From: Chloroflexota bacterium
Lineage (GTDB): Bacteria; Chloroflexota; Chloroflexia; Chloroheliales; Chloroheliaceae
NCBI GenBank assembly: GCA_028287745.1
Contig: JAQBPB010000007.1
Span: forward strand, 109,476-173,475
DNA length: 64,000 bases
Direction of reading: 5' to 3'
Part shown: positions 26,189 to 34,771 of the stretch, one piece after another
Numbering within the stretch: the stretch's first letter is position 1
How the letters are laid out: every line of letters starts with the position of its first letter
Program-made: the position numbers and the translations under genes
The notes under the pieces: model-generated
Databases searched by the model: none
What the model was told of the DNA's origin: nothing
The model's input: only the letters and a program-made list of their open reading frames with translations

Positions 26189-28552
26189 TTACCCGGCTAT
26201 AAGTTTTACGGCCCGTACCCCAAAGCTCAGGAACCGCTTATCATCTTTGTTCCCGGTGCCAACCGGCCCTTCCGGTGAAGACAGGTTCAGGGTGCTCATC
26301 CCCGGCGGGACATTTACTTCCAGCGTCAGGTCTTTGGTTTCACCGGGTTGCAATTTCAGGCTTTGCAGAGTCGCACCATTGAGGTCAATGTTGATGGTAC
26401 GAGGTTGCGTATAGTTAAAAAGAGTCAGGCTAACTTTGACCGGCCGGGCCGTTTGGTCCAGGTTGAAAAGGCTTAGTTTGGCCGGTTCGTTGCCGCATTG
26501 GGTCAGGTCCTGGGCTTTTTCGGCTTCCGGGTTGGCGCAGGTATCGGCCCAGCGGTGCGTTCCATCGGGCGTTTTTTCGGCGGCATGCCAGCCGGTGCTG
26601 CCGGTATCTATAAAGACTTTATTGGCCGGAGCCAGGGCCTGGGGCACCCGGTATGCTAACATTAGCTTATCCTGGTAGACCGGCTGGACGTTGTCACCCA
26701 ACAGCCGCCTGACCAGGGTTTCGGCCACCTTCAAATCAGGTTGATATTTCTCAAATGCTTCCAGGTAAAAAATAATATATCGGATGTTGTAATAATTAAA
26801 TAAAGGCAGGCCCCATTCCTTGTAATCGGGCGGCGTCAGGAAATCGGCCACTTTAGTTGGCCGGTATACTTCAATTTTATCCTGACGATTCAACCAGAAG
26901 AAATCCCGGAAAATAGAAGCATTTTTGGAAAAGTTATTCGGGTTGGTCAGTTTGTGGTCGCGGGCCAGCCGCCCGCCCATGCGGGGTTTGCCGTGGATAC
27001 TCTGATAGGCTTCATAGGTATCTTCTCCCCGGCCCGCTTCGCCGTTTACCGCGAAGAGCGGCAGTTCCATTATGGCGTATTCTTCTTTATCCTGGGCCAG
27101 GGTGTAGTAAAAAGGCGGCCATTCGGGCGGGTAAGCCTCGGCTTCCCCGGCTTTAGCCACGAACCCGGCCAGGCTAACCGCCAGGAAGATCCCTACCGCC
27201 AGCAAAGGCAGGGCTTTCGCCAGGGGCTTTTGCCATTCCAGGCTTTTCGCTTTATCTGACAGCAGGCTTAACAGTTCCCGCAGGCCGAACGCCAGTAATA
27301 TACTGAAGCCCAGCATGGCGGTCATGTAAAACCGTTCCGGATCGCGGCCGATATTTAACACCGGCAGTTTGTAGAGCAGGGCATAAAGCATGGGCAGCCC
27401 GGTAGGCTCGGTATTGGGGACAATTATCAGGCGCGGCCCAAAGGTTAAAAGACTGGCGACCAGGGCAACCACGCTCCAGAAGATAACTGTCCCACGTTCT
27501 TCGTGGTCCGGCCGTTTGCGCCACCACAGCAATAGGCCCGCCAGCCCTGCGACCAGCGCCAGATAGCCGGGATTGCCGGTGCCAATTTCGATGTACTGGG
27601 TTAAAGCGCGAGAGCGTGAAACGGCCTGCTCGCTGACCGAAAGCCAGGGATTTTCGGCGGCCTCTTTAATCATAGGCAGCACAAAAGGGAAAATAACCAC
27701 CGCCGCCCAGCTGCCGCCAATCGCGGCCAGTTTAAGAAAGATTTCCCCTTTTTCTTTCCAGGTGCGCTGGGTTGCCAGCATAAAGACAAAATAACCCAGG
27801 GTCATCAGGACCGAATAAAGGACGAACTGCCAGTCGGTCAGGCACATTGCCAGCAGGCAAAGCCAGGCTCCCACGCCATATTGTATCCAGCGGGGCCGGT
27901 TGACCGCCCGGAAAAGGCAGAACAGGTAAAGCGGGTACCACCAGGCCGACAGCTTTTCAGCCTGGCCGTATATAAAGTTTCCGATTAGCAGGTCGTTGGC
28001 AAAAGTAAAGATGGCGGCCCCGGTGAAGGCGGCCAGGCTGTTTTTAGTTAAATCCTTGATCAGCAGGAAGGCGCAGAAAGTGGTGAGCGCCATTGACAGC
28101 AAAAATTTCAGGTTGGTCGAAGCCACCGAGCCGAACAGCGGCCACATGGGCAGCGCGAAAAGGCCGTTGAGCGGGTTCAGGGTGTGGTAGCGCAGGCTTA
28201 TGCCGGTTGGATAATAGAGATAGTTGGTGTGAAAAAGCGGGTTGCGCTGGAGGTCAAATAAAGCCGTCCGAATCCAGCTATCGTTCCAGAGATTCTCGTA
28301 ACCGTCCAGGTCGCCGCCGATGACGCCGTAACCCAGGTTAAAGACCGCAACCCGGCCGTAAATTGCGGCCAGCAGCAAAGAACCCAGCAAGGCCCAGAAG
28401 GCGGGACTGGCTTTCAGAAAGCGGCCGGTTTTCTGGAGGAACTGGAAATTGAGCGATTTCCTGGCCGGGGCGGCGGGCTGCTCATCGCCCAGTACGGGCA
28501 CCGGCTGGCGCTGGGCCAGGGCTATTTTTTTCTGTCTAACCTGAAATTTCAT
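26189..28552 (-). CDS. Large multi-pass membrane protein, putative GT-C glycosyltransferase
   Basis: A 787-residue protein with a ~55-residue cytoplasmic start, about eleven to twelve membrane helices between residues 50 and 460, and a ~320-residue extracytoplasmic C-terminal part ending in beta-rich segments that look like an Ig-type domain. The first outer loop carries acidic residues in GGDLDGYENLWND, as expected for GT-C enzymes, and a later loop contains TNYLYYPTG and NIGRDPERFYM. The overall form is like YfhO/GT39-type proteins that modify surface polymers. No ribosome site is strong. It stands alone, divergent from the hydrolase-CrtI operon. Function is inferred from architecture only. 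Confidence 0.65.
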   Translation of the reverse strand: MKFQVRQKKIALAQRQPVPVLGDEQPAAPARKSLNFQFLQKTGRFLKASPAFWALLGSLLLAAIYGRVAVFNLGYGVIGGDLDGYENLWNDSWIRTALFDLQRNPLFHTNYLYYPTGISLRYHTLNPLNGLFALPMWPLFGSVASTNLKFLLSMALTTFCAFLLIKDLTKNSLAAFTGAAIFTFANDLLIGNFIYGQAEKLSAWWYPLYLFCLFRAVNRPRWIQYGVGAWLCLLAMCLTDWQFVLYSVLMTLGYFVFMLATQRTWKEKGEIFLKLAAIGGSWAAVVIFPFVLPMIKEAAENPWLSVSEQAVSRSRALTQYIEIGTGNPGYLALVAGLAGLLLWWRKRPDHEERGTVIFWSVVALVASLLTFGPRLIIVPNTEPTGLPMLYALLYKLPVLNIGRDPERFYMTAMLGFSILLAFGLRELLSLLSDKAKSLEWQKPLAKALPLLAVGIFLAVSLAGFVAKAGEAEAYPPEWPPFYYTLAQDKEEYAIMELPLFAVNGEAGRGEDTYEAYQSIHGKPRMGGRLARDHKLTNPNNFSKNASIFRDFFWLNRQDKIEVYRPTKVADFLTPPDYKEWGLPLFNYYNIRYIIFYLEAFEKYQPDLKVAETLVRRLLGDNVQPVYQDKLMLAYRVPQALAPANKVFIDTGSTGWHAAEKTPDGTHRWADTCANPEAEKAQDLTQCGNEPAKLSLFNLDQTARPVKVSLTLFNYTQPRTINIDLNGATLQSLKLQPGETKDLTLEVNVPPGMSTLNLSSPEGPVGTGNKDDKRFLSFGVRAVKLIAG

Positions 28553-28707
28553 AATCCGGCGCGATTATACCATATTGTAAAGGCCCTGGTTTTGGCTTTT
28601 GGTCCGCCCCTGCTTGAACAAAGAACTGGCCCAACCTGCTTTTCCGATTTTTTACCGTGGTCCAAAAATAATAAGGCATCAAGTTTTTTTCTAACTGGCA
28701 GCAATGT

Positions 28708-28713
28708 TATAAT
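28708..28713 (+). promoter_or_regulatory. -10 element of the hydrolase-CrtI operon
   Basis: TATAAT at 28708-28713, 30 bases before the ATG, with only a T-run (28684-28690) in the -35 position. It is a likely start point for the two-gene operon. Recognition of the upstream element is weak. Confidence 0.45.
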
Positions 28714-28742
28714 GCGCCGGATTGATAAAATTAGGAGAAAAG

Positions 28743-29417
28743 ATGCCGCAAATTATTGTTAACGATATTCCACTCTATTATGAATTAGTTGGACCGAGTA
28801 CGGGTGAGCCGGTAGTCTTTCTGAGCGGCCTGACCGGCGACCACAATAACTGGACCTTGCAGGTGAACCGCCTCAAGGACCACTACCGCTGCTTGACCCT
28901 GGACTGGCGCGATACCGGCAACAGCGGCCCCAGCCCGGTAACAGACTATACTATTGCCGATATGGCCGGTGACGTGGCCGGGCTTATCGGGGCGCTGGAC
29001 CTGGGGAAATGCCACCTGATAGGGCTTTCGATGGGCGGCGCGGTCGCCCAGGAAGTCGCTTTGAATTACCCCGAACTGGTCGCCAGCCTGGTCCTGGCTT
29101 CCACTTTTTGTGACCGCGAAAAAGCCATTGAAGTCCCGGCCGATAAACGGACACCCGGCAACCTGCGGCAGTCGCTGGCGGTGAAACAACATAATACCTG
29201 CGACCGCTTGCACCTTATTACCGCGCCGGTCCTGGTTGTGGCCGGGTCGCGTGATAAATCTACCACTCCTGAAAGCCAGTACGCCCTCGCCGCCCACCTG
29301 TCTGACGCCCGCTACGAATTACTTCAGGGAGCCGGTCATTTGCTGCACCTGGAAAAAGCCGGGGATTTCAACCGCCTGGTCCAGGCTTTCCTCGAAGTAA
29401 ATCCAGTTTATTCTTAA
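28743..29417 (+). CDS. Alpha/beta hydrolase
   Basis: A 224-residue alpha/beta-fold hydrolase. The catalytic triad can be read: nucleophile in IGLSMGGAVAQ, acid in VVAGSRDKSTTP and histidine in GAGHLLHLE. VVFLSGLTGDHNNW near the start supplies the oxyanion region. It is shorter than most relatives, apparently with a reduced cap domain. ATG 28743 follows AGGAG at 5 bases; a TTG further upstream is in frame but has no site. It lies 20 bases before the CrtI-family gene, so both are probably transcribed together. The similarity is to 3-oxoadipate enol-lactonase/MhpC-type enzymes, but the substrate cannot be told. Confidence 0.85.
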   Translation: MPQIIVNDIPLYYELVGPSTGEPVVFLSGLTGDHNNWTLQVNRLKDHYRCLTLDWRDTGNSGPSPVTDYTIADMAGDVAGLIGALDLGKCHLIGLSMGGAVAQEVALNYPELVASLVLASTFCDREKAIEVPADKRTPGNLRQSLAVKQHNTCDRLHLITAPVLVVAGSRDKSTTPESQYALAAHLSDARYELLQGAGHLLHLEKAGDFNRLVQAFLEVNPVYS

Positions 29418-29437
29418 GGATTAGAACGGAACAATTT

Positions 29438-30949
29438 TTGGGCAAAATAGTAATTATTGGCGCGGGTATGGGCGGGCTGGCCGCTGCTATCCGGCTAGCC
29501 GTGGCGGGCCATTCGGTGGAAGTCTTTGAAAAGAACGAAGAAGAAGGCGGCAAGCTCAACCGGCTGGAACGCGGCGGTTTTCGCTGGGATACCGGCCCTT
29601 CGCTGATTACCATGCCGTTTGTCTACCAGGAACTTTTCGAAGCCGCCGGTCGCAAGCTGGAAGACTATGTCTCCATGGTGCCGGTTGACCCGGTCTGCCG
29701 CTACAGCTGGCCGGATGGCACCATGTTAGACGCCAGCGACTCGGTTGGCCGGATGACCGCCGCCCTTGAAAAGCTCAATCCGAAAGATGTACGGGCCTAT
29801 TTCCGGTTTATGGCTTACAGCCGCCGGTTGTACGACCTGACCGCCGGGCCTTTCCTGTTCAACGGCATCAACCACTGGCGCGACTTCCTCAAATTAAACC
29901 CGCTTACCGCTTTCAAGCTTGACCCCTTCCGGACGGTCCACCAGGCCGTCAAGAGTTACTTTCGCGACCCCCACCTGGTCCAGCTATTCGACCGCTACGC
30001 GACCTATAACGGCTCATCGCCCTACCAGGCACCCGCGACCCTCAATATTATTCCTTATGTGGAACTTGGGATGGGCGGCTGGTACATCCGGGGCGGCCTG
30101 TACGAACTGGCCCGGGCTTACCGGCGCCTGGCCGGAGAACTGGGCGTCCAGGTCCATTTCGGGCCGGAATTTGGGGTGGAAGAAATTGTGGTCCGCCGTG
30201 GCCAGGCGGTGGGTGTGCGGCTGGCGAACCGGCAGGAAATCGCGGCCGACCGGGTTATCGCCAATACCGATGTAGCCTACACTGAAAAGAATTTACTGCC
30301 TGCCCGCAAGCGCTGGTTCCACCGGCCTCAGAAACCGGGGAAGTCCGCCGGGCTTGAACCGAGTTGCAGCGGTTTCGTACTTTTCCTGGGCCTGGACCGG
30401 CAGTACCCTCAACTGGCCCATCACAATATTTTCTTCAGCCAGGATTATGCCGCCGAGTTTGACCAGATATTTAATTTGCGCCAGCCGCCTTTTGACCCGA
30501 CCATTTATGTCTGTTGGACCGGCCTGGCTGACCCACAGCACGCCCCGGCGGGCAAGTCTAACCTGTTTGTGCTGGTGAATGTCCCCTATCTTTCCGAGGC
30601 CTTTGACTGGGAGGCGCCAGGCGCGGCCAGGGCTTACCGCGACCTGATTGTCAAACACCTGGAGAATTTTGGCCTGGCTGGGCTTTCCGCCGCCCTTGAG
30701 GTGGAAGAATGGCTGACCCCGGTGGACCTGGCCCGGCGCTATAACGCCGACCGGGGCGCTATCTATGGAGTTTCCAGTAATAGCCGCTTTAGCGCCTTTC
30801 TGAGGCCGCCTAACCGCTCGCGCCACTTCAAGAACCTTTATTACGTGGGTGGCTCGACCCATCCCGGCGGCGGTGTCCCGCTGGTGACACTTTCGGCCAA
30901 AATCGTGGCCGGGCTTATCGCCCAGGACGAGGCTAAAAGACCGGCCTAA
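29438..30949 (+). CDS. CrtI-family FAD-dependent desaturase/oxidoreductase
   Basis: A 503-residue flavoprotein of the phytoene desaturase family. The FAD-binding motif IIGAGMGGLAAAIRLA is at the start, followed by FEKNEEEGGKLN and GFRWDTGPSLITMP; the C-terminal signature YYVGGSTHPGGGVPLVTLS is intact. Start is TTG 29438 with GGA 7 bases upstream. In pathways these enzymes introduce double bonds into, saturate or oxidise carotenoids (CrtI, CrtN, CrtD, CrtO). No phytoene synthase or other carotenoid gene is in the window, so the exact step is open. It shares an operon with the upstream hydrolase. Confidence 0.85.
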   Translation: MGKIVIIGAGMGGLAAAIRLAVAGHSVEVFEKNEEEGGKLNRLERGGFRWDTGPSLITMPFVYQELFEAAGRKLEDYVSMVPVDPVCRYSWPDGTMLDASDSVGRMTAALEKLNPKDVRAYFRFMAYSRRLYDLTAGPFLFNGINHWRDFLKLNPLTAFKLDPFRTVHQAVKSYFRDPHLVQLFDRYATYNGSSPYQAPATLNIIPYVELGMGGWYIRGGLYELARAYRRLAGELGVQVHFGPEFGVEEIVVRRGQAVGVRLANRQEIAADRVIANTDVAYTEKNLLPARKRWFHRPQKPGKSAGLEPSCSGFVLFLGLDRQYPQLAHHNIFFSQDYAAEFDQIFNLRQPPFDPTIYVCWTGLADPQHAPAGKSNLFVLVNVPYLSEAFDWEAPGAARAYRDLIVKHLENFGLAGLSAALEVEEWLTPVDLARRYNADRGAIYGVSSNSRFSAFLRPPNRSRHFKNLYYVGGSTHPGGGVPLVTLSAKIVAGLIAQDEAKRPA

Positions 30950-31067
30950 GCCCGGTTTGCCAAAACTCCCGGCTTTAGATTAGAATCAGGTGACGGCGAG
31001 GTAGGTTAGTCTGGAGTTCCACGCTGTTCCAAATGCTATATATTTTCTGCTGAAAGGAGCTACGGCG

Positions 31068-31580
31068 GTGAACCTGCGCGATACTATCCGCGATATTAAA
31101 GATTTCCCTAAAAAGGGCATTGTCTTTAAAGATATTACGACCCTCTTAAAAGACCCGGTGGCTTTCCGGCAAGCCCTTGACGAAATGACCGACGTTGTGC
31201 GCGGCCAGAAGATTGATATCGTTGTCGGCATCGAGTCTCGGGGCTTTATTTTTGGCGCTCCCCTGGCCGATAGGCTGGGCAGCGGCTTTGTGCCAGCCCG
31301 CAAGCTGGGCAAGCTTCCCGACGAAACCATCCAGGAAGAATACGCCCTGGAATATGGCACCAATACGATTGAAATGCACCGCGACGCCATTCAACCCGGT
31401 ATGCGGGTCTTAATCGCCGACGATTTGCTGGCAACCGGCGGCACCGTCGAAGCCACCGCCAAGCTGGTCGAGAGCCTGGGCGGCGAGATTGCCGGGCTGG
31501 TTTTTCTGATCGAGTTAAAATTTCTAAATGGCCGTAGCCGGTTGACCAGATACCCGGTTACCGCCTTGATCGAGTACTAA
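31068..31580 (+). CDS. apt: Adenine phosphoribosyltransferase
   Basis: Apt converts adenine and PRPP to AMP in purine salvage. The 170-residue protein has the usual length and all landmarks: [17 protein letters not shown] at the start, [14 protein letters not shown], the [16 protein letters not shown] loop and the PRPP-binding signature [13 protein letters not shown]. The start is GTG, with AAGGAG 8 bases upstream. It is followed after 6 bases by a gene of unknown function, so the two may be cotranscribed. About 120 bases separate it from the CrtI-family gene. Confidence 0.96.
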   Translation: MNLRDTIRDIKDFPKKGIVFKDITTLLKDPVAFRQALDEMTDVVRGQKIDIVVGIESRGFIFGAPLADRLGSGFVPARKLGKLPDETIQEEYALEYGTNTIEMHRDAIQPGMRVLIADDLLATGGTVEATAKLVESLGGEIAGLVFLIELKFLNGRSRLTRYPVTALIEY

Positions 31581-31586
31581 ATTCAT

Positions 31587-32585
31587 ATGACAGATATTAA
31601 CGCGCAAAACCTACCGCCTCAGGTTGGCTTACAACTTGCCGCCCAGGAAGCCGCCCGGCTGGGTGAAGCCCTGGTCCTGGCCGTCAGGCAGTCCAACCTG
31701 GGCCTGGTAGAGCAACTGGTCGCGCCGGGGAGCGCCGCCGGGTGGAGCGTGCGGCTGTTCGGGTTGGGCCTGTTACGGCTTGATTTGCGGCTGGACGACC
31801 CTCGTGAGCAAGGCCAGCTAAAACCCTACGACCTACAGATTGAACCGGGTGTCGCCCTGCTCGAACTGGGCGTAATCCAGCCGTTGGCGGTTGGCGAGGT
31901 AACCGCCCAGGCCGAACGCCCGCACCTGACCCGACTCTTTGGTTCCAGCCTGGTCCTGTGCCAGGTGCCGGACAGCGAGTACGGCTGGTTATTGGAGGAA
32001 GTCTTGCCGGTCAACGCTACCGGCCAGTTAAACCCGGCCGATGCCACCGATGCAAAGATAATCGAAGTCCACCAGGGCAAGCTGGGACTGCCGCTGCGCC
32101 TGGAAAAGTTAAGCCCGGTGGAGAATATTTTCCTGGCCCGGATGCAAAGCCAGGCGGGCCGGTTTAACCTGGAAGAGTTGTATAATGCCGCCCGGCTGTG
32201 GCAGGATTTCCGGGAGCGTTCCGCGCCGGACGAACTGGAACAGGTAGATAGCTCCCCACCGGCTGAATGGGCCGCCGGGGTGGAGTACTTGATTACCCTG
32301 TTTGACTATCACCAGGCCGATATGGATGAGGTCAGCCAGCTTTATGCCATCAAGACCGAAAGCCTGGCCGATAAGGCCCGGGAACTGGCCTTTACCCTGA
32401 GAGTGACCCAGTTTGACGACCGCTACTCGATACATCCCGACCCGGTGGGCCATTACCGGGCGCTTTTCGGGGAGCTTGGCATCAACCCCAAACGTGACGA
32501 GAAGCTACTGGAAGCCCAGCGCAAGAATATTTTTGACAGTATCGAAGTCCCACCCGACGATGATACTTTTTTTGGCCCGCGTTAG
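31587..32585 (+). CDS. Conserved-looking protein of unknown function
   Basis: A 332-residue acidic, soluble protein with no recognised family. The first ~180 residues are rich in Leu, Val and Gly and predicted to alternate strands and helices (GWSVRLFGLGLLRLDLRLDD; VALLELGVIQPLAVGEV). The rest is mainly helical and charged, ending in PPDDDTFFGPR. There is no signal peptide, membrane helix or cysteine cluster. It begins 6 bases after apt and shares its transcript; the end is marked by a strong terminator. Base composition matches the neighbours, so it looks native. Confidence 0.75.
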   Translation: MTDINAQNLPPQVGLQLAAQEAARLGEALVLAVRQSNLGLVEQLVAPGSAAGWSVRLFGLGLLRLDLRLDDPREQGQLKPYDLQIEPGVALLELGVIQPLAVGEVTAQAERPHLTRLFGSSLVLCQVPDSEYGWLLEEVLPVNATGQLNPADATDAKIIEVHQGKLGLPLRLEKLSPVENIFLARMQSQAGRFNLEELYNAARLWQDFRERSAPDELEQVDSSPPAEWAAGVEYLITLFDYHQADMDEVSQLYAIKTESLADKARELAFTLRVTQFDDRYSIHPDPVGHYRALFGELGINPKRDEKLLEAQRKNIFDSIEVPPDDDTFFGPR

Positions 32586-32620
32586 TTGTAAGTATAAACT
32601 GGCCTGGCAAATTGGCCGGG

Positions 32621-32669
32621 TAAATAAAACAGGGTTCCCTTTAATATCAAAGGAACCCTGTTTTATTTA
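32621..32669. terminator. Bidirectional terminator between apt operon and cofE
   Basis: Arms 32621-32638 and 32652-32669 are perfect 18-bp reverse complements (GC core CAGGGTTCC) with a 13-base loop, flanked by A- and T-rich ends on both strands. It serves the convergent apt operon and cofDE operon. Confidence 0.92.
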
Positions 32670-32717
32670 GACCGGGATGCCCTACGCGCGGGAAGCGCCG
32701 GACGCTTTAACAAACAA

Positions 32718-33566
32718 TCAGGAGCGCCACTTTTCGCTGCCCGGTGGGTAGTGGAAAACGTCTTTATCTTTGGGCCGGATTAAAATATCGGCCCCTTTAT
32801 CTGCCCCAGCCGGGGCGCTTATCGCCAGGCCCCGGACCAGTACCGCCGGGGTAGCCTCGGAAGCCTGGCCCATAATCAGCGACGTGGCGGCGGCTAATTC
32901 GTCACCCAGCGCGGTCAGGGTCGCCTGTAGCTGGTAGCCGTAGAGGTCGGACTCGCCCCGCTGGTCGCGCAGGGTCAGCAGACCGGCCGCGCCCAGGGCC
33001 ACACCTACACCGCCCATCCGGAAGGGCCGCCCGTGGGTATCATTGATTAAAACTCCCACGTCCGCTCCACTTAATTCCTTGAAGCGGGCGCGCAAGCGGG
33101 CCGCCGAAGCATCGGCATCCACCGGCAGCAGGCAGAGCCATTCATTTTCGTCGTGCGCCTGGTTAACGGCCGGATCAGTCTGGCTGGGGTCCGCGCTCTG
33201 GGCGATATTGGAGCGGTCGACCCCCGCGTTGGCGCAGACGTAGCCCTGGCGCGTTTCGACCACGAAAATACCCGGACTGACCCAGATAACTTCGCGGCTT
33301 TCCTGCAAAATAACCTCGATATGGCGGGGGTCTTTCCCGGCGATAGGCGCGATTTCCAGGGCCCGTTCGCTCGGTACAATATCGGCCAGGTTGACTAACC
33401 GTCCTTCACTTTTAGAAACTACCTTCTGGGCAATGGCGATTATATCGCCAGTCCGTAGATCTTCGCCCTGGTCCTTTAATCTGGCATAAATCAGGGCCGC
33501 CAGGTCATCGCCCGGCTTAATCATAGGCAGCCGGTTTACCGGCTCGAAAAATACTTTACCGGTCAT
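32718..33566 (-). CDS. cofE: Coenzyme F420-0:L-glutamate ligase
   Basis: CofE (FbiB N-terminal part) adds glutamate residues to F420-0 using GTP. The 282-residue protein shows the family blocks: LPMIKPGDDLAALI, DIIAIAQKVVSKSEGRLV, the central VCANAGVDRSN and the metal/GTP region LINDTHGRPFRMGGVGVALG. It corresponds to the ligase domain alone; the C-terminal nitroreductase domain of mycobacterial FbiB is absent. The ATG overlaps the cofD stop by 4 bases (ATGA), so the two are translationally coupled. The final residues before the stop are YPPGSEKWRS. Other F420 genes (cofC/fbiD, cofG/H) are not in the window. Confidence 0.95.
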   Translation of the reverse strand: MTGKVFFEPVNRLPMIKPGDDLAALIYARLKDQGEDLRTGDIIAIAQKVVSKSEGRLVNLADIVPSERALEIAPIAGKDPRHIEVILQESREVIWVSPGIFVVETRQGYVCANAGVDRSNIAQSADPSQTDPAVNQAHDENEWLCLLPVDADASAARLRARFKELSGADVGVLINDTHGRPFRMGGVGVALGAAGLLTLRDQRGESDLYGYQLQATLTALGDELAAATSLIMGQASEATPAVLVRGLAISAPAGADKGADILIRPKDKDVFHYPPGSEKWRS

Positions 33567-34558
33567 ATGGCGGCGTAACCTTCCAGAATCTCCTGGGCTA
33601 ACCGGATTTTCGACTCGTCATCCTTCATAATCGTATTAGTCACCATAACTTTATAAGCCAGCTTTTCAATGTCGCTTTTCTGCTCGGCATCCACCTGGTC
33701 CAGCACAAAGCGCTGGGCAAAACCGGCGTAGACACGGGCAACACCCAGGGCCGAAGCTTCGGTTTCACCGCCCAGGCTGCGCATATTGGCCGCTGCCGGG
33801 CCTTTCAGGGCTACTCCGCCGACAATAGGGCTGACCACCACAATGGGGGCGCTGGAAGAGCTGAGTAGCTTGCGCATGCTGGGAATAGCCAGGATCGGCT
33901 GGATACTCAGGTAGGGGTTGGAGGGGCAGATAATTATAAGGGCCGGGTCGGTCAGGGCGTGGCAGACCTCGTCGGTTAACTCGGCTTCCTCGATGCCCTC
34001 AAAGGTTAGCGATTTTACGGTATCGGCGGCCCGGCGTCTTACAAAATATTCCTGAAAAGGCAGGCTGCCCACTTCTTCGGTTTCGACAATGGTCCTGACC
34101 GGCTCGTTAGTCATCGGCAGCAATTCACACTCAATGCCGAGCGCCGTCCGCATTTCGTCGGTAATCTGGGTCAAAGTTTTGCCGGTTTGCAGGCCCCGGG
34201 TGCGGATAAGATGAGTGGCAATATCCTGGTCGCCCAGCCAGAACCAGTTGTCGTGGCCGTAGCGTCCCAGCATCTGCAAAGCCTGGGCGGTATCGCCTTT
34301 AATGCCCCAACCGGTAGTGGGGTTAGCCAGGTCGGCCAGGGTATACATTACCGTATCCAGGTCCGGGCTAATCCGCAGGCCCAGGTAATCCATATCATCG
34401 CCGGTATTAACCACAACGGCCAGTTCTTTGGCCCGGTTTTTTGATTGAAGATACCGGTAAAGGCCCAGGGCCAGTTTTGCCCCGCCCACCCCACCGGCCA
34501 GGGCGACTATTTTCCCGCCAAAGTCCTGGGCGGGTTGCTTACTTGGATTTTGGGTCAT
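33563..34558 (-). CDS. cofD: 2-phospho-L-lactate (or PEP) transferase CofD/FbiA
   Basis: CofD joins the activated phospholactate or phosphoenolpyruvate unit to the deazaflavin Fo to give (dehydro-)F420-0. The 331-residue protein has the hallmark VALAGGVGGAKLALGL, VVNTGDDMDYLGLRISPDLD and the PSNPYLSIQPIL region, followed by SPIVGGVALKGPA. Length is normal. It is the first gene of the cofD-cofE operon. The intergenic region to the divergent kinase gene (34559-34771) must hold its promoter. Which three-carbon donor it uses cannot be told from sequence by eye. Confidence 0.95.
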   Translation of the reverse strand: MTQNPSKQPAQDFGGKIVALAGGVGGAKLALGLYRYLQSKNRAKELAVVVNTGDDMDYLGLRISPDLDTVMYTLADLANPTTGWGIKGDTAQALQMLGRYGHDNWFWLGDQDIATHLIRTRGLQTGKTLTQITDEMRTALGIECELLPMTNEPVRTIVETEEVGSLPFQEYFVRRRAADTVKSLTFEGIEEAELTDEVCHALTDPALIIICPSNPYLSIQPILAIPSMRKLLSSSSAPIVVVSPIVGGVALKGPAAANMRSLGGETEASALGVARVYAGFAQRFVLDQVDAEQKSDIEKLAYKVMVTNTIMKDDESKIRLAQEILEGYAAI

Positions 34559-34771
34559 CTAACTTTTGCTCTCTCCAGTCTTTAGATGTAAAAACTAACC
34601 TGGCAATTATAACATTTATTTGGTAGGGACTGGTTTTTAAATGGGTCGTTGACTTTAAAGTTTTATTGAAGGATAATCGGCCTAATGAAACCAAAGTTCC
34701 AGTTTTATTGGTTAAGTGATTAGAGACTTGGCTGACATAAAGCATTACTCATAGAAAGCCAGGAGTGTGCA